Assembly: GCA_029219585.1 (NCBI GenBank)
Contig: JAQXTR010000051.1
Span: forward strand, 1 to 40,235
Source of the DNA: Clostridiales bacterium
GTDB taxonomy: Bacteria; Bacillota; Clostridia; UBA1381
Length of the DNA stretch: 40,235 bases
Direction of reading: 5' to 3'
Part shown: piece after piece, positions 15,677 to 26,604 of the stretch
Layout of the letters: each line of letters opens with the position of its first letter
How positions within the stretch are numbered: position 1 is the stretch's first letter
The notes under the pieces: model-generated
Told to the model about the DNA's origin: nothing
The model's input: the letters and a program-made list of their open reading frames with translations, nothing else
Databases searched by the model: none
Made by a program: the position numbers and the translations under genes

Positions 15677-17023
15677 TTATACAGACTGAAGGTCCTTTAT
15701 AATATAGTCTATATTTGTTTTAAGGTCCTCGTCTGTAATACGGTCATTTTCTATTTTATCAATACCGTGCATTACCGTTGTGCGGTCCTTGTGAAATGCC
15801 CGTCCTATGGTTATGCTGTTCATATCCGTAAGCTTGGCACACAGATACATCGCTACCTGACGCGGCACCACAAGCTGTCTTATCCGGCTTTTTCCCAAAA
15901 GCTCGTCCTTGGTTACGTTATATACCGTGCAGACCTTTTCCATGATTTTGTCGGGTGTTATTTTTACTATCCCGTCCTTTGGAAGAATTGATTCTATCGT
16001 ATACTGAGTAAGGGCGAGGTCGATATCCTTGTGCTTAAGCTGAGCAAGTGAAACAAGCTTAAGAAGCGCTCCCTCAAGCTCACGTACATTTGATTTAATT
16101 CGGTCAGCTATATATTCAAGGATATTGTAGTCTATATTGTATTTGTTTACCTCCGCTTTTTTACGGAGAATAGCAAGACGCGTTTCATAATTCGGAACAG
16201 CTACATCTATCTGCAGTCCCTGGGAGAAACGTGTTCTGAGTCTTTCTTCGAGAGTTATAAGGTCACTCGGCTTTTTATCACTTGTAAGAACTATTTGTTT
16301 GTTCTTTCCGGAAAGCTCATTGAAGGTGTGGAAAAATTCCTCCTGAAAGCCTTCTCTGTTTTCAAGAAACTGAACATCGTCAACAAGAAGTACATCAACG
16401 GTTCTGTACTTCTTCCTGAAATAATCCATTTTGTAGTTTTTTATACATTCGACAAACTCGTTTGTAAACGCCTCTGTCTGAATATATATTATCTTCGCAT
16501 CAGGATTTTCCTGCTTTATTTTATTTCCTATCGCACACATAAGATGAGTTTTTCCCAATCCCGAATTTCCGAAGAGGAAAAGGGGGTTATATATATGCCC
16601 GGGATTCTCGCTTGTACTTATTGCAGCGGAGGCGGCATATTCATTTGATGAGCCTATTACAAAGTTTTCAAAAGTATATTTTGGATTAAGATTTGATTCA
16701 TCCTTCTGATACTTTGAAGGAGCGGCAGCAGTTTCTGATTTTGCAGCCCTTAAAGACTGTAAAAATTCATCCTTTTCTTCTTCCAGTATAACCTTTAGTA
16801 TAATTTTCTGACCGGTGTGCGCCTCAAGGACATTTTCTATTTTATCTTTAAATCGGAATTCAATCATATTTCTGTTTATCGGGCTGGGAACTGCTATCGT
16901 AAATACAGAATCGGAAAATGAAACGACCTCGGCTCTTTTAATATGAACAGTATAGCCTACATCACTTCCTACAGCCGTTTTTACGGCATCCTGTATTTCC
17001 TCCCATATCTTATTACAGTCCAT
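15677..17023 (-). CDS. dnaA: Chromosomal replication initiator DnaA
   Basis: AAA+ initiator that binds DnaA boxes and opens the origin. 448 residues, typical length. Domain I is at the N-terminus, a variable linker covers about residues 90-112, the AAA+ core starts with NPKYTFENFVIG and has Walker A GNSGLGKT (152-159) and Walker B VLLVDDVQF. Domain IV ends with the DNA-recognition helix DRTTVMHGI. Its promoter has TTGCAA and an extended TATAAT. DnaA boxes occur just downstream and again at 21.6-21.9 kb, but none is seen in its own promoter. Confidence 0.99.
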   Translation of the reverse strand: MDCNKIWEEIQDAVKTAVGSDVGYTVHIKRAEVVSFSDSVFTIAVPSPINRNMIEFRFKDKIENVLEAHTGQKIILKVILEEEKDEFLQSLRAAKSETAAAPSKYQKDESNLNPKYTFENFVIGSSNEYAASAAISTSENPGHIYNPLFLFGNSGLGKTHLMCAIGNKIKQENPDAKIIYIQTEAFTNEFVECIKNYKMDYFRKKYRTVDVLLVDDVQFLENREGFQEEFFHTFNELSGKNKQIVLTSDKKPSDLITLEERLRTRFSQGLQIDVAVPNYETRLAILRKKAEVNKYNIDYNILEYIADRIKSNVRELEGALLKLVSLAQLKHKDIDLALTQYTIESILPKDGIVKITPDKIMEKVCTVYNVTKDELLGKSRIRQLVVPRQVAMYLCAKLTDMNSITIGRAFHKDRTTVMHGIDKIENDRITDEDLKTNIDYIIKDLQSV

Positions 17024-17068
17024 AATTCACTCTCCTTAGTGCTTTTATCCTACATTGGTTCATCCTAC

Positions 17069-17097
17069 ATTATATCACAAGGAATTAATTATTGCAA
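17069..17097 (-). promoter_or_regulatory. Sigma-A promoter of dnaA
   Basis: On the minus strand: TTGCAA (17092-17097), 17-bp spacer, TATAAT (17069-17074) with TGA before it. Confidence 0.75.
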
Positions 17098-17157
17098 TAA
17101 TTTATTTTACAGAAATTAAAAATATGTATTATATGTGTAAATTTTTATTATAAGTCC

Positions 17158-17186
17158 TTGTATTAATGAAGAAAATAATGTATAAT
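17158..17186 (+). promoter_or_regulatory. Sigma-A promoter of the ppx-ppk operon
   Basis: TTGTAT (17158-17163), 17-bp spacer, TATAAT (17181-17186). Divergent from the dnaA promoter. Confidence 0.65.
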
Positions 17187-17221
17187 TAATGTATAAATAA
17201 TATTTGAAAGAGGGGGGTTGT

Positions 17222-18748
17222 ATGAATAAGTTAACTCTTTTTGCCGCTCTGGATATAGGCTCATCAAGACTGAGCATGAAAATATTCCAGCTTGACAGAG
17301 AGGCAGATAAAATAAGTGTGGTCGAGCATTGCGAAAGTAATATTGCTATAGGAAAGGAAACGTATAATTACGGAAAAATAAGCTATGAAATGACGGGTGA
17401 AATATGCTCATGTCTGGAAAGCTTTAAGCGCATTATGAAGGAATACGGGGTAAGCAATTACATATGCTATGCCACGTCGGCAGTGAGAGAAGCGTCAAAC
17501 AGCGAATACATAAGAGATCAGATATTTATACGTACAGGTCTTAAGGTGAGTATTGTTTCAAACGAGGAGGAGCGTTTTCTTCATCATAAGGCGCTGGCGC
17601 TTAATATGAGCAATTTCGATGATATTATAAAGGACGGCGCAATTATAATCGATGTTTCTGCGGGAAGCTTGCAGGTATCGAGCTATGAAAATTCAGAGCT
17701 TAAATTTTCTCAGAATCTTCCTCTCGGTTCGCTTCGAATTATGGAGCTTATTTCGGGTGTAAATAACAGTACAATAGGTTTTTCAAGACTTCTTAAGGAA
17801 TATACGTCAAATATGCTGGAAATTTATCAGAACAGTTTTTTTACAAATCCAAAATATAAATCAATAATTCTTATAGGCTCTCAGACAGATAATATTAAAT
17901 CTGCGCTTAAGCTTAAGGATGATACGGTTGTATGGGAGAGGCTTGAAGATCTTTATACAGAGCTTATGGATAACGGAATATATGAATTTTCGGATAAGTA
18001 CGGCTTCAGTAATGAGGAGAGCCGTCAGATTATGTCATCACTGCTTCTTTACAGACCTTTTGCGGGAAATAGTGAAAAGAAAAAAATTTATATGCCCGCC
18101 GTTGATTTTACGGATGGAATATGTGTTGAGTTTGCGGAAAAAAATAAATTTACCCATACAAAGCATATTTTTACAAACGACATAATTTCAAGCGCCTTAT
18201 ATTATGCAGGCAGATATAATATAAATTTAAAGCATGTGAATAAGACAATGGAATACTGCGGAGAAATTTTTAATGCTTTGTCTAAAAAATTCGGTCTTTC
18301 AAAATCAGATCTTATTCTGCTTAAGGTAGCGGCAATATATGCCAACACGGGTCTTTATATAAATGTAAATGAATATAATGTGTATTCATATAATATAAAG
18401 AAATCAAATATGCTGCTTGGACTTTCAAATAAGGATAATGATATAATTTCATTTGTTGTACTGTTTCAGAACGGTATATTTGAGCATGAGGAATATAAGT
18501 ACCTTACAAAGAGCAGAAAGCTTCAGATTTCAAAGCTTTCTTCAATACTTTCTCTTGCGCTGGCGCTTGATTTTGAATATAAACAGAGAATAGAAAATAT
18601 TAAGGTGTCGTTAAAGAACGGAGAAATGATAATAACTGCATTAACGGATTCGGATATAACAATGGAACAGTGGAAGTTTGAGGAAAATGAAAGCTTTTTT
18701 GAAGAAGTTTTCGGTATACAGGCAAGGCTGAGAATCAAGAATATATAA
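17222..18748 (+). CDS. Ppx/GppA-family phosphatase (probable exopolyphosphatase)
   Basis: 508 residues from the ATG at 17222, which sits behind a purine-rich GAGGGGGG ribosome site; a TTG at 17204 would place that site inside the gene. The actin-like fold shows LFAALDIGSSRLSMKIFQL at the start, CYATSAVREASNSEYI, and DVSAGSLQVSSYE, the phosphate-binding loops of the family. The C-terminal part resembles the HD-like helical domain but lacks a clear HD pair. Exopolyphosphatase (ppx) removes terminal phosphates from polyphosphate; GppA acts on pppGpp. The adjacent polyphosphate kinase 14 nt downstream favours Ppx. Some loop residues differ from the usual DIGGGS (here DVSAGS), so activity could be altered. 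Confidence 0.82.
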   Translation: MNKLTLFAALDIGSSRLSMKIFQLDREADKISVVEHCESNIAIGKETYNYGKISYEMTGEICSCLESFKRIMKEYGVSNYICYATSAVREASNSEYIRDQIFIRTGLKVSIVSNEEERFLHHKALALNMSNFDDIIKDGAIIIDVSAGSLQVSSYENSELKFSQNLPLGSLRIMELISGVNNSTIGFSRLLKEYTSNMLEIYQNSFFTNPKYKSIILIGSQTDNIKSALKLKDDTVVWERLEDLYTELMDNGIYEFSDKYGFSNEESRQIMSSLLLYRPFAGNSEKKKIYMPAVDFTDGICVEFAEKNKFTHTKHIFTNDIISSALYYAGRYNINLKHVNKTMEYCGEIFNALSKKFGLSKSDLILLKVAAIYANTGLYINVNEYNVYSYNIKKSNMLLGLSNKDNDIISFVVLFQNGIFEHEEYKYLTKSRKLQISKLSSILSLALALDFEYKQRIENIKVSLKNGEMIITALTDSDITMEQWKFEENESFFEEVFGIQARLRIKNI

Positions 18749-18762
18749 CAGGAGAGAAAAAA

Positions 18763-20874
18763 ATGGAGATTAATTATTCAGCACCGGAAAATTTTATTAA
18801 CAGGGAATTGTCATGGCTTGATTTTAATTTCAGAATTCTGAATGAGGCAAGGGATAAAAATCATCCTTTATTTGAAAGAATAAAGTTTCTTGCCATAACG
18901 GCATCAAATCTTGATGAATTTTATATGGTGCGTGTGGCGTCACTGAGAAATATAACGTCAGTTGAAAAACGTGATGCTTCCGGACTTACGGCAAAAGAAC
19001 AGCTTAAGGCTATATCAAAGAAAACTCATAAGCTTGTTGATATGCAGTATTCAACATATTTGAGAAGTCTTGTTCCTCTTCTTTCAAAGGAAAAGGTGAA
19101 GATTGTAAGATTTGATGAGCTTGAGGAAAAACAGAAAAAGCATATTACCGAATATTTTCACAGTAATATATTTCCCGTACTTACGCCTATGGCTGTGGAT
19201 TCATCAAGACCGTTCCCTCTTATTCAGAATAAGGCGCTTAATATATGCGCTCTTGTAAAGAATATAAAAACAAAGAAGAAGGGCTTTGTTACTGTTTCGG
19301 TTCCGGGGATATGTCCGAGAGTTATCCGCGTTCCTTCAAACGGAGCAGAAACAGAATTTATACTTACGGAGGAAATAATAAAGGAATTTTTAGATGAGCT
19401 TTTTACGGGATATTCAATAATAAACAGCAGCGTTTACCGTGTTATGCGCGATGCCGATATACCCCTGGATGAGGATGACAGTGAGGATTTGTTGGAAGGA
19501 ATTCAGAAAAATCTTAAGGAAAGAGAAAGGAGTCAGGTTATAAGGCTTGAGGTTGAGGAGGGCATAGATGATGCTCTGCTTAAAACACTTACAGATGAGC
19601 TTAAGGTTAAGAAGGATGATATTTACTTAATAAAAGGACCTGTGGATCTTACATTCCTGAATAAAATATATTCGCAAAAGGGATTTGACAAATATAAGTA
19701 TAAGCCGTTTACACCCCAGGTACAGAAGCGTATTGCGGAATGCGGCAATATATTTGATGAAATAAAAAGGAGGGATATATTTTTCCATCATCCTTATGAT
19801 TCCTTTAGACCTGTTGTTAAGTTTATTGAAACTGCGGCTGATGATGAGGATACGCTTGCGATAAAGATGACGCTTTACAGAGTAAGCGGTAATTCTCCTA
19901 TTATAAAAGCTCTGGAACGGGCGGCTCAGAACGGAAAGGCGGTTACTGTGCTTGTTGAGCTTAAAGCACGCTTTGATGAAAGCAATAATATTGTATGGGC
20001 GAGAAAACTTGAACAGGCGGGCTGTCATGTTATCTACGGACTTTTAGGCTTAAAGACCCATTCTAAAATAACGGAAATAATAAGACACGAGCAAAGCGGT
20101 ATAATTAAGTATGTGCATCTGGCAACCGGTAATTATAATGATGTAACAGCCAATTTTTATACCGATATGGGTATATTCACCTGCAGAAAGGAATTCGGGG
20201 ATGATTCGGGAGCATTTTTCAATATGCTATCCGGCTTCTGTGAGCCGAAGAAATGGAATAAGCTTATAGTAGCGCCTATATGGCTAAGAGAAAGGACGAA
20301 GAGCTTTATTGAGCGTGAAATCAGAAATGCCGATGCCGGAAAGAAGGCTCATATTATAGCAAAGATGAATTCACTCGTTGATCCGCAGATAATTTCTCTG
20401 CTTTATAAGGCGTCCTGCGCCGGAGTTAAGATTGATCTTATAGTAAGAGGAATATGCTGCTTAAGAGCGGGAGTCAGAGGGCTTTCGGAAAATATAACCG
20501 TTAGATCAATTACGGGCAGATACCTTGAGCATACGCGTATTTATTATTTTTATAATGACGGAGACGAGAATATTTACTGTTCATCGGCCGACTGGATGAA
20601 CAGAAATCTTGATAAGCGTGTTGAAATAATGTTTCCTATTGAGGATGAGCTTATCCGAGAAAAAATAATGCATGTTCTTAAGATACAGCTTAATGATACG
20701 CTCAGAGCCTCAATTCAGATTGACGGAGAATACAGTAAGATTGATTTAAGAGGAAAAATAAAATCAGACTGTCAGATTGTAATGATGGAGGAGGCAATGG
20801 ATGAATGCGGGTCGGATGGTGAAGTAAGCAGCAGCAGAACATTCATACCCAGAGAAAGACCGGAGGATTATTAA
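18763..20874 (+). CDS. ppk1: Polyphosphate kinase 1
   Basis: Reversibly builds polyphosphate from ATP. 703 residues, the usual length, starting at YSAPENFINRELSWLDFNFRIL, a strong family signature. The autophosphorylated histidine is H433 in KTHSKI. VHLATGNYNDVTANFYTDMG and the C-terminal SSADWMNRNLDKRVE are present. It is second in the ppx-ppk1 operon, after AGGAGAG. The pair would set cellular polyphosphate levels, which in many bacteria tracks stress. No truncation. Confidence 0.97.
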   Translation: MEINYSAPENFINRELSWLDFNFRILNEARDKNHPLFERIKFLAITASNLDEFYMVRVASLRNITSVEKRDASGLTAKEQLKAISKKTHKLVDMQYSTYLRSLVPLLSKEKVKIVRFDELEEKQKKHITEYFHSNIFPVLTPMAVDSSRPFPLIQNKALNICALVKNIKTKKKGFVTVSVPGICPRVIRVPSNGAETEFILTEEIIKEFLDELFTGYSIINSSVYRVMRDADIPLDEDDSEDLLEGIQKNLKERERSQVIRLEVEEGIDDALLKTLTDELKVKKDDIYLIKGPVDLTFLNKIYSQKGFDKYKYKPFTPQVQKRIAECGNIFDEIKRRDIFFHHPYDSFRPVVKFIETAADDEDTLAIKMTLYRVSGNSPIIKALERAAQNGKAVTVLVELKARFDESNNIVWARKLEQAGCHVIYGLLGLKTHSKITEIIRHEQSGIIKYVHLATGNYNDVTANFYTDMGIFTCRKEFGDDSGAFFNMLSGFCEPKKWNKLIVAPIWLRERTKSFIEREIRNADAGKKAHIIAKMNSLVDPQIISLLYKASCAGVKIDLIVRGICCLRAGVRGLSENITVRSITGRYLEHTRIYYFYNDGDENIYCSSADWMNRNLDKRVEIMFPIEDELIREKIMHVLKIQLNDTLRASIQIDGEYSKIDLRGKIKSDCQIVMMEEAMDECGSDGEVSSSRTFIPRERPEDY

Positions 20875-21588
20875 ATGAAAAATGTTTTAATAACCGGCGG
20901 CAGCCGCGGAATAGGAGCGGAATGTGTAAGGGTATTTTCAGAGGCGGGCTTCAGAGTATTTTTTACTTATAAAAACAGCGGTGAGGAGGCACGGGAGCTT
21001 GAAAAAAACTTCCGCGCCCGTGGTATTAAATGTGATGTATCTTCATTTAAGGATACCGAGGCCGCGGCGGAAATTATTCATAAAACCGGAGAAATTGATG
21101 TTATTATAAATAATGCCGGTATTTCACAGATAAAAATGTTTCAGGATATAACGGAAGCTGACTGGGACAGAATGTTTGATGTAAATGTAAAGGGTATGTT
21201 CGTAACATCAAGGGTATTTCTTGGCGATATGCTCCGAAGAAAGTCGGGCAGAATAATAAATATATCGTCAATGTGGGGAGAGAACGGAGGAAGCTGTGAG
21301 GTGCATTACAGCGCTTCAAAGGCTGCTGTCATAGGCTTTACAAAGGCTCTGGCAAAGGAACTGGGACCGTCGGGAATAACGGTTAACTGTATATCACCGG
21401 GGGTTATACACACAGATATGAATTCTCATTTATCAGACGAGGATATGAACGCTCTGATCTATGAAACTCCTCTGGAGAGAATAGGAAATGTGAGGGATAT
21501 TGCAGATACCGCGTTGTTTCTGGCGTCTGATAAGGCGGGATTTATAACAGGAACGGATATTCCTGTTAACGGCGGAATAATTATGTAA
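20875..21588 (+). CDS. Short-chain dehydrogenase/reductase (FabG-like)
   Basis: NAD(P)-dependent oxidoreductase, 237 residues. Cofactor motif TGGSRGIG is near the N-terminus, NNAG follows, the catalytic serine is in NISSMWG and the catalytic pair in YSASKAA. The C-terminus GFITGTDIPVNGGIIM matches 3-oxoacyl-ACP reductases. It starts immediately after the ppk1 stop, with GGAGG inside the ppk1 end, so it is in the same operon. No fatty-acid genes are nearby; the substrate is not fixed by sequence. Confidence 0.9.
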   Translation: MKNVLITGGSRGIGAECVRVFSEAGFRVFFTYKNSGEEARELEKNFRARGIKCDVSSFKDTEAAAEIIHKTGEIDVIINNAGISQIKMFQDITEADWDRMFDVNVKGMFVTSRVFLGDMLRRKSGRIINISSMWGENGGSCEVHYSASKAAVIGFTKALAKELGPSGITVNCISPGVIHTDMNSHLSDEDMNALIYETPLERIGNVRDIADTALFLASDKAGFITGTDIPVNGGIIM

Positions 21589-21913
21589 ACCTGAAAAAAT
21601 TATCCACATTATCCGTTTTAAGCTTATAAACGCAGAAAACGGCATAAAAACGTGATAATAAAAAAGTTATACACGTTTTCCACATAGTTATCCACACTTT
21701 TTGTTTATAATTCTAAAATTGACAAATGGCTTAACAGAGCCGAAAAGTATGGTTTACCATATTTTTATGGTTTATTGTTACAGCAGTGTGACAATAAATG
21801 TGGATAACTCGTGGAAAATGTGGATAAATTCATGATAAACCGCATAAAAAAGGGAATAATGAAAGGGGATTAAGTTATCCGCATTTTGTTGATAACTTGA
21901 AAACAATTAAAAT
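21589..21913. other. Spacer with a dense DnaA-box cluster, candidate second origin module
   Basis: No protein gene. TTATCCACA-type boxes: 21600-21608 (+, perfect), 21667-21675 (+, TTATACACG), 21676-21684 (+, TTTTCCACA), 21688-21696 (+, perfect), 21799-21807 (-, perfect), 21810-21818 (-, weak), 21819-21827 (-, perfect), 21875-21883 (+, TTATCCGCA) and 21887-21895 (-, TTATCAACA). Plus-facing boxes on the left and mostly minus-facing boxes on the right flank a roughly 100-bp centre containing the palindrome ATGGTTTACCAT. No TAG-triplet run is seen here. Confidence 0.8.
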
Positions 21914-22591
21914 ATGCTTACACCAAGACTGAATTGTATAATCAATTATGTAAACGCCGATACGGCGGCGGATATAGGAACAGATCATGCATACGTATCA
22001 ATAGAGCTTATAAGAAGCGGAAGGGCGGGACGCGTTATTGCTTCGGATGTGAGGAAGGGACCGCTTGCAGCCGCAGAGGGACATATAAAAAAATATGGAC
22101 TATGCAATAAAATAGAAACAAGACTGGGAAGCGGCTTGTCGGTTCTTAAGCCGCGGGAGGCAGATACGATTATAATAGCCGGTATGGGCGGAGAGCTGAT
22201 AGAGGATATAATAAGAGCTGATGAAAAAGTTGCAAGAGCTTCGACTCTTATTCTGCAGCCTATGAACTCACAGTATGAGCTTAGAAAATATCTTATCAAT
22301 AATGACTTTACCATTGAAAAGGAGGATATTGAGTGTGAGGGACATAGGGTTTATAATCTTTTAGTCGTTAAAAACGGAAAGCAGGAGCCGTTTGAAAGGG
22401 ATATTGATTACCATTTGCCCGTTTATCTTTATAATCATGAAAAATTCGGGGCGCTTCTTGAAAAAAAACAAAGAGAATTTATAAAAATTATAAAAGGTCT
22501 TGAAAAATCGGAAAAATGTGATATAATAAAAATGGATTATTTTGAGAAATGCCGCATGGCTTCGGAGGATATTAAAAATGCTGTTGGCTAA
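21914..22591 (+). CDS. trmK: tRNA (adenine22-N1)-methyltransferase
   Basis: SAM-dependent methyltransferase, 225 residues. The start LTPRLNCIINYV, the SAM motif AADIGTDHAYVSIEL, ASDVRKGPL, and IAGMGGELI are diagnostic of TrmK/COG2384. It methylates N1 of A22 in the tRNA D-loop. It overlaps the Nif3-like gene by 14 nt, the conserved trmK-yqfO pairing of Firmicutes. The ribosome site before the ATG is weak, and the DnaA-box cluster lies directly upstream. Confidence 0.93.
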   Translation: MLTPRLNCIINYVNADTAADIGTDHAYVSIELIRSGRAGRVIASDVRKGPLAAAEGHIKKYGLCNKIETRLGSGLSVLKPREADTIIIAGMGGELIEDIIRADEKVARASTLILQPMNSQYELRKYLINNDFTIEKEDIECEGHRVYNLLVVKNGKQEPFERDIDYHLPVYLYNHEKFGALLEKKQREFIKIIKGLEKSEKCDIIKMDYFEKCRMASEDIKNAVG

Positions 22592-23357
22592 GGATATTAT
22601 TGAAATCATTGAAAATGCTGCTCCGCGGGAATTACAGTATTCATGGGATAACTCCGGATTTTTGTGCGGAAATAGAAATAAGGAGGTGGAAAAGCTTTAC
22701 ATTACGCTTGATACAAATGTTTATACGGTTAATGAGGCTGCAGCGGCGGGTGCTGATATGATATTATCGCATCATCCGATTCTTTTCAGAGGTGCCAATA
22801 ATATTGATTACGATACACCGCAGGGATATATATTAAAGGAGCTTGTAAAAAATGATATAGCTCTTTATGCAGCTCATACTTCAATGGATTGCGCAAACGG
22901 CGGTATAAATGATATACTTGCAGATAAGCTCGGTATAATTAATAAGAAAATAATAGAAAAAAATAATAGCTATGAAGGCTGCGGTCTCGGACGGTACGGT
23001 GAGCTTGAGAAATCATTAACACTGAGAGAATTTGCCGAGACGGTAAAGCAGGCTCTTAAAACACCGTTTGTAAGGGTATGCGGCGATTTGGATGCAGAGA
23101 TAAAAAAGGCTGCAGTGGGCGGAGGCGCCTGTGATGACCTGATCCCTGAGGCAAAAAGACTCGGTGCGGAGGTTATGGTAACGGCAGATATGAAATACCA
23201 TAATGCAATGGACAGCGTTGAAAGCGGAATATATATTATAGATGCCGGACATTATCCTACTGAGAATTTTGTTACGGAAATTTTTGAAAACCTGTTTAAA
23301 AATGCTGATATAGAAATTATAAGATCAACAGAAAAGGATGTTTTTAAATTTATTTAA
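22578..23357 (+). CDS. Nif3-like dinuclear metal-centre protein (DUF34)
   Basis: 259 residues from the ATG at 22578, which follows CGGAGG; an upstream in-frame ATG at 22542 lies inside trmK without its own site. Metal-site motifs are SHHPILF in the N-terminal half and DAGHYPTENFVTEI near the end. Family members bind two metal ions and hexamerise; some are annotated GTP cyclohydrolase type 2, but the true function is open. B. subtilis YqfO carries a PII-like insertion between the halves; at this length that insertion is absent, as in E. coli YbgI. Confidence 0.9.
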   Translation: MLLAKDIIEIIENAAPRELQYSWDNSGFLCGNRNKEVEKLYITLDTNVYTVNEAAAAGADMILSHHPILFRGANNIDYDTPQGYILKELVKNDIALYAAHTSMDCANGGINDILADKLGIINKKIIEKNNSYEGCGLGRYGELEKSLTLREFAETVKQALKTPFVRVCGDLDAEIKKAAVGGGACDDLIPEAKRLGAEVMVTADMKYHNAMDSVESGIYIIDAGHYPTENFVTEIFENLFKNADIEIIRSTEKDVFKFI

Positions 23358-23518
23358 AAAACTTAAATTGTTTATGAAAAAATAACATTTCGTAAAAATA
23401 GTATACAATATTTTATACTTTGTTTTTAAATTAAATTATTATCAGAATTTTTTTCTATAAAATGTCCAAATGAAGAAATAAGAAAAATATATTTTATTAA
23501 AGGAGAATTTTTGTTTGT

Positions 23519-24838
23519 ATGTATGAATTTGAAAAATTAAATAAAATGAAAAAGGAAGATTTAAAAGAGATAGCATCAGAACTGAATATCCCCAAAATTT
23601 CAGCCTTAAAGAAGATTGATATTATTAATGCAATTATTGAGTCACAGAAAAATATAAAAGAGGAAACGGACTATAAAGAAGAAATTGATATAAGCGAAAA
23701 GAATGAGCCTGCTCAGAAAAAAAGGGAGCGTCCGTCAGATGTAACGGAAATATGCGGAGTTCTTGAGGTTGTAAATGAAAGCTACGGATTTTTAAGATTT
23801 GATAATTTTTCAGCGTCAAATAAAGATATTTATGTTTCACCGACACAGATAAGAAGATTCAACTTAAAAACAGGAGATGAAATTGTAGGAGACTGCCGTA
23901 TGGTTGAGGACAGTACAAAATCATCGCCGCTGCTATTTGTCAGAAGAATAAACGGTGATCCGCTTGAAATAGCATTGAAAAGAAAGCCGTTTGAAAAGCT
24001 CACGCCTGTATTTCCGATTGAGAAAATAAAGCTTGAAACGGATAGACAAAAATATGCGACAAGACTTATGGATATTATTTCACCTATCGGAAAAGGTCAG
24101 AGAGGTATGATAGTTGCGCCTCCGAAGGCGGGTAAAACAACTATTATAAAGGAAATAGCGGGGGCAATAAGAAAAAATCATCCCGATATAAAGCTTATAA
24201 TATTGCTTATTGATGAGCGTCCGGAGGAAGTTACGGATATAAAAAAATCAATTGACTGTGACGTTATATATTCAACCTTTGATCAGATGCCGGAAAATCA
24301 TTGCAAAATGGCGGAGCTTGTTCTTGAAAGAGCGCAGAGATTGGTAGAGCAGAAAAAGGATGTTGTGGTTCTTCTCGATTCGATAACACGTCTTGTAAGA
24401 GCATATAATCTCACAGAGCAGCCATCGGGAAGATCCCTTTCCGGAGGACTTGAGCCCCACGCACTGTATAAGCCTAAGAAATTTTTCGGAGCGGCCAGAA
24501 AAATAGAGGACGGCGGCAGCTTTACAGTAATTGCAACAGCGCTTGTCGAAACGGGCAGCCGTATGGATGATATGATATTTGAGGAATTTAAAGGTACGGG
24601 AAATATGGAATTGAAGCTTGACAGAATGCTTCAGGAAAGGAGTATATTCCCCGCGATTGATGTACTCAGATCAGGCACAAGGCGCGATGAAAAGCTTCTT
24701 ACACCTATTGAACAAAAAGCGGGAAGAGCAATAAGACGTGAGTTAGGTAAGGAAAATTTAAATCAGTACGTAAAGATTCTGCAATTACTTGAGAGAACGG
24801 AAAATAATTCCGATTTTATAAAGCTTCTTATGCAGTAA
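23519..24838 (+). CDS. rho: Transcription termination factor Rho
   Basis: Hexameric RNA-dependent ATPase, 439 residues. The N-terminal Rho_N helices cover about 1-45, an acidic and lysine-rich linker runs to 72, the cold-shock-like RNA-binding domain spans 76-145, and the ATPase has Walker A APPKAGKTT (200-208), LIDERPEEVTD and LLDSITRLVRAYN. The C-terminus is intact. GGAG lies about 12 nt before the ATG, longer than usual. A 161-bp spacer separates it from the Nif3-like gene, and an AT-rich terminator-like stem follows. Confidence 0.98.
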   Translation: MYEFEKLNKMKKEDLKEIASELNIPKISALKKIDIINAIIESQKNIKEETDYKEEIDISEKNEPAQKKRERPSDVTEICGVLEVVNESYGFLRFDNFSASNKDIYVSPTQIRRFNLKTGDEIVGDCRMVEDSTKSSPLLFVRRINGDPLEIALKRKPFEKLTPVFPIEKIKLETDRQKYATRLMDIISPIGKGQRGMIVAPPKAGKTTIIKEIAGAIRKNHPDIKLIILLIDERPEEVTDIKKSIDCDVIYSTFDQMPENHCKMAELVLERAQRLVEQKKDVVVLLDSITRLVRAYNLTEQPSGRSLSGGLEPHALYKPKKFFGAARKIEDGGSFTVIATALVETGSRMDDMIFEEFKGTGNMELKLDRMLQERSIFPAIDVLRSGTRRDEKLLTPIEQKAGRAIRRELGKENLNQYVKILQLLERTENNSDFIKLLMQ

Positions 24839-24877
24839 TAAAAATGTTACCCTAATATAACTTTTACAATTTTTTTC

Positions 24878-24916
24878 AATTTTATTCATAATTAGTGAAT
24901 AAAATTAAATTTTTTC
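24878..24916 (+). terminator. AT-rich terminator-like stem after rho
   Basis: Perfect 11-bp stem AATTTTATTCA (24878-24888) with TGAATAAAATT (24896-24906), 7-nt loop, then AAATTTTTT. The stem has only one G-C pair, so efficiency is doubtful. Confidence 0.5.
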
Positions 24917-24947
24917 GTAAAAAAAGTCCTTTTTGGTAATTTTTTTC

Positions 24948-24976
24948 TTGCATATTTACTCACATCGTGCTATAAT
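24948..24976 (+). promoter_or_regulatory. Sigma-A promoter of gdhA
   Basis: TTGCAT (24948-24953), 17-bp spacer, TATAAT (24971-24976). Confidence 0.8.
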
Positions 24977-24982
24977 ACTGTT

Positions 24983-26484
<1,502 letters not shown>

Positions 26485-26505
26485 TTATAAATAAGATATA
26501 AAATA

Positions 26506-26557
26506 AAACAGGCATTTTAAGAGATGATTTACTCTTGATTTGCCTGTTTTTTTATTT
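26506..26557 (+). terminator. Rho-independent terminator of gdhA
   Basis: AAAACAGGCA pairs with TGCCTGTTTT around an inner AAGAG/CTCTT stem, followed by TTTATTTT. Confidence 0.85.
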
Positions 26558-26572
26558 TAATAATTTATCTTT

Positions 26573-26604
26573 AAAAAAATGAGGCTGTATCAAAATACAG
26601 CCCC
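26573..26604 (-). terminator. Probable terminator of the cohesin-dockerin operon
   Basis: Minus-strand RNA: GGGGCUGUA (26604-26596) pairs with UACAGCCUC (26589-26581), 6-nt loop, then AUUUUUUUAA. It lies about 165 nt past the stop of the 1386-residue gene; nothing else is recognised in that stretch. Confidence 0.65.

Noticed and set aside
26573-26604. GAGGCTGTATCAAAATACAGCC as a transposon end
   Set aside because: It resembles some insertion-sequence termini, but no partner end, target duplication or transposase is present. A terminator for the minus-strand operon explains it better.
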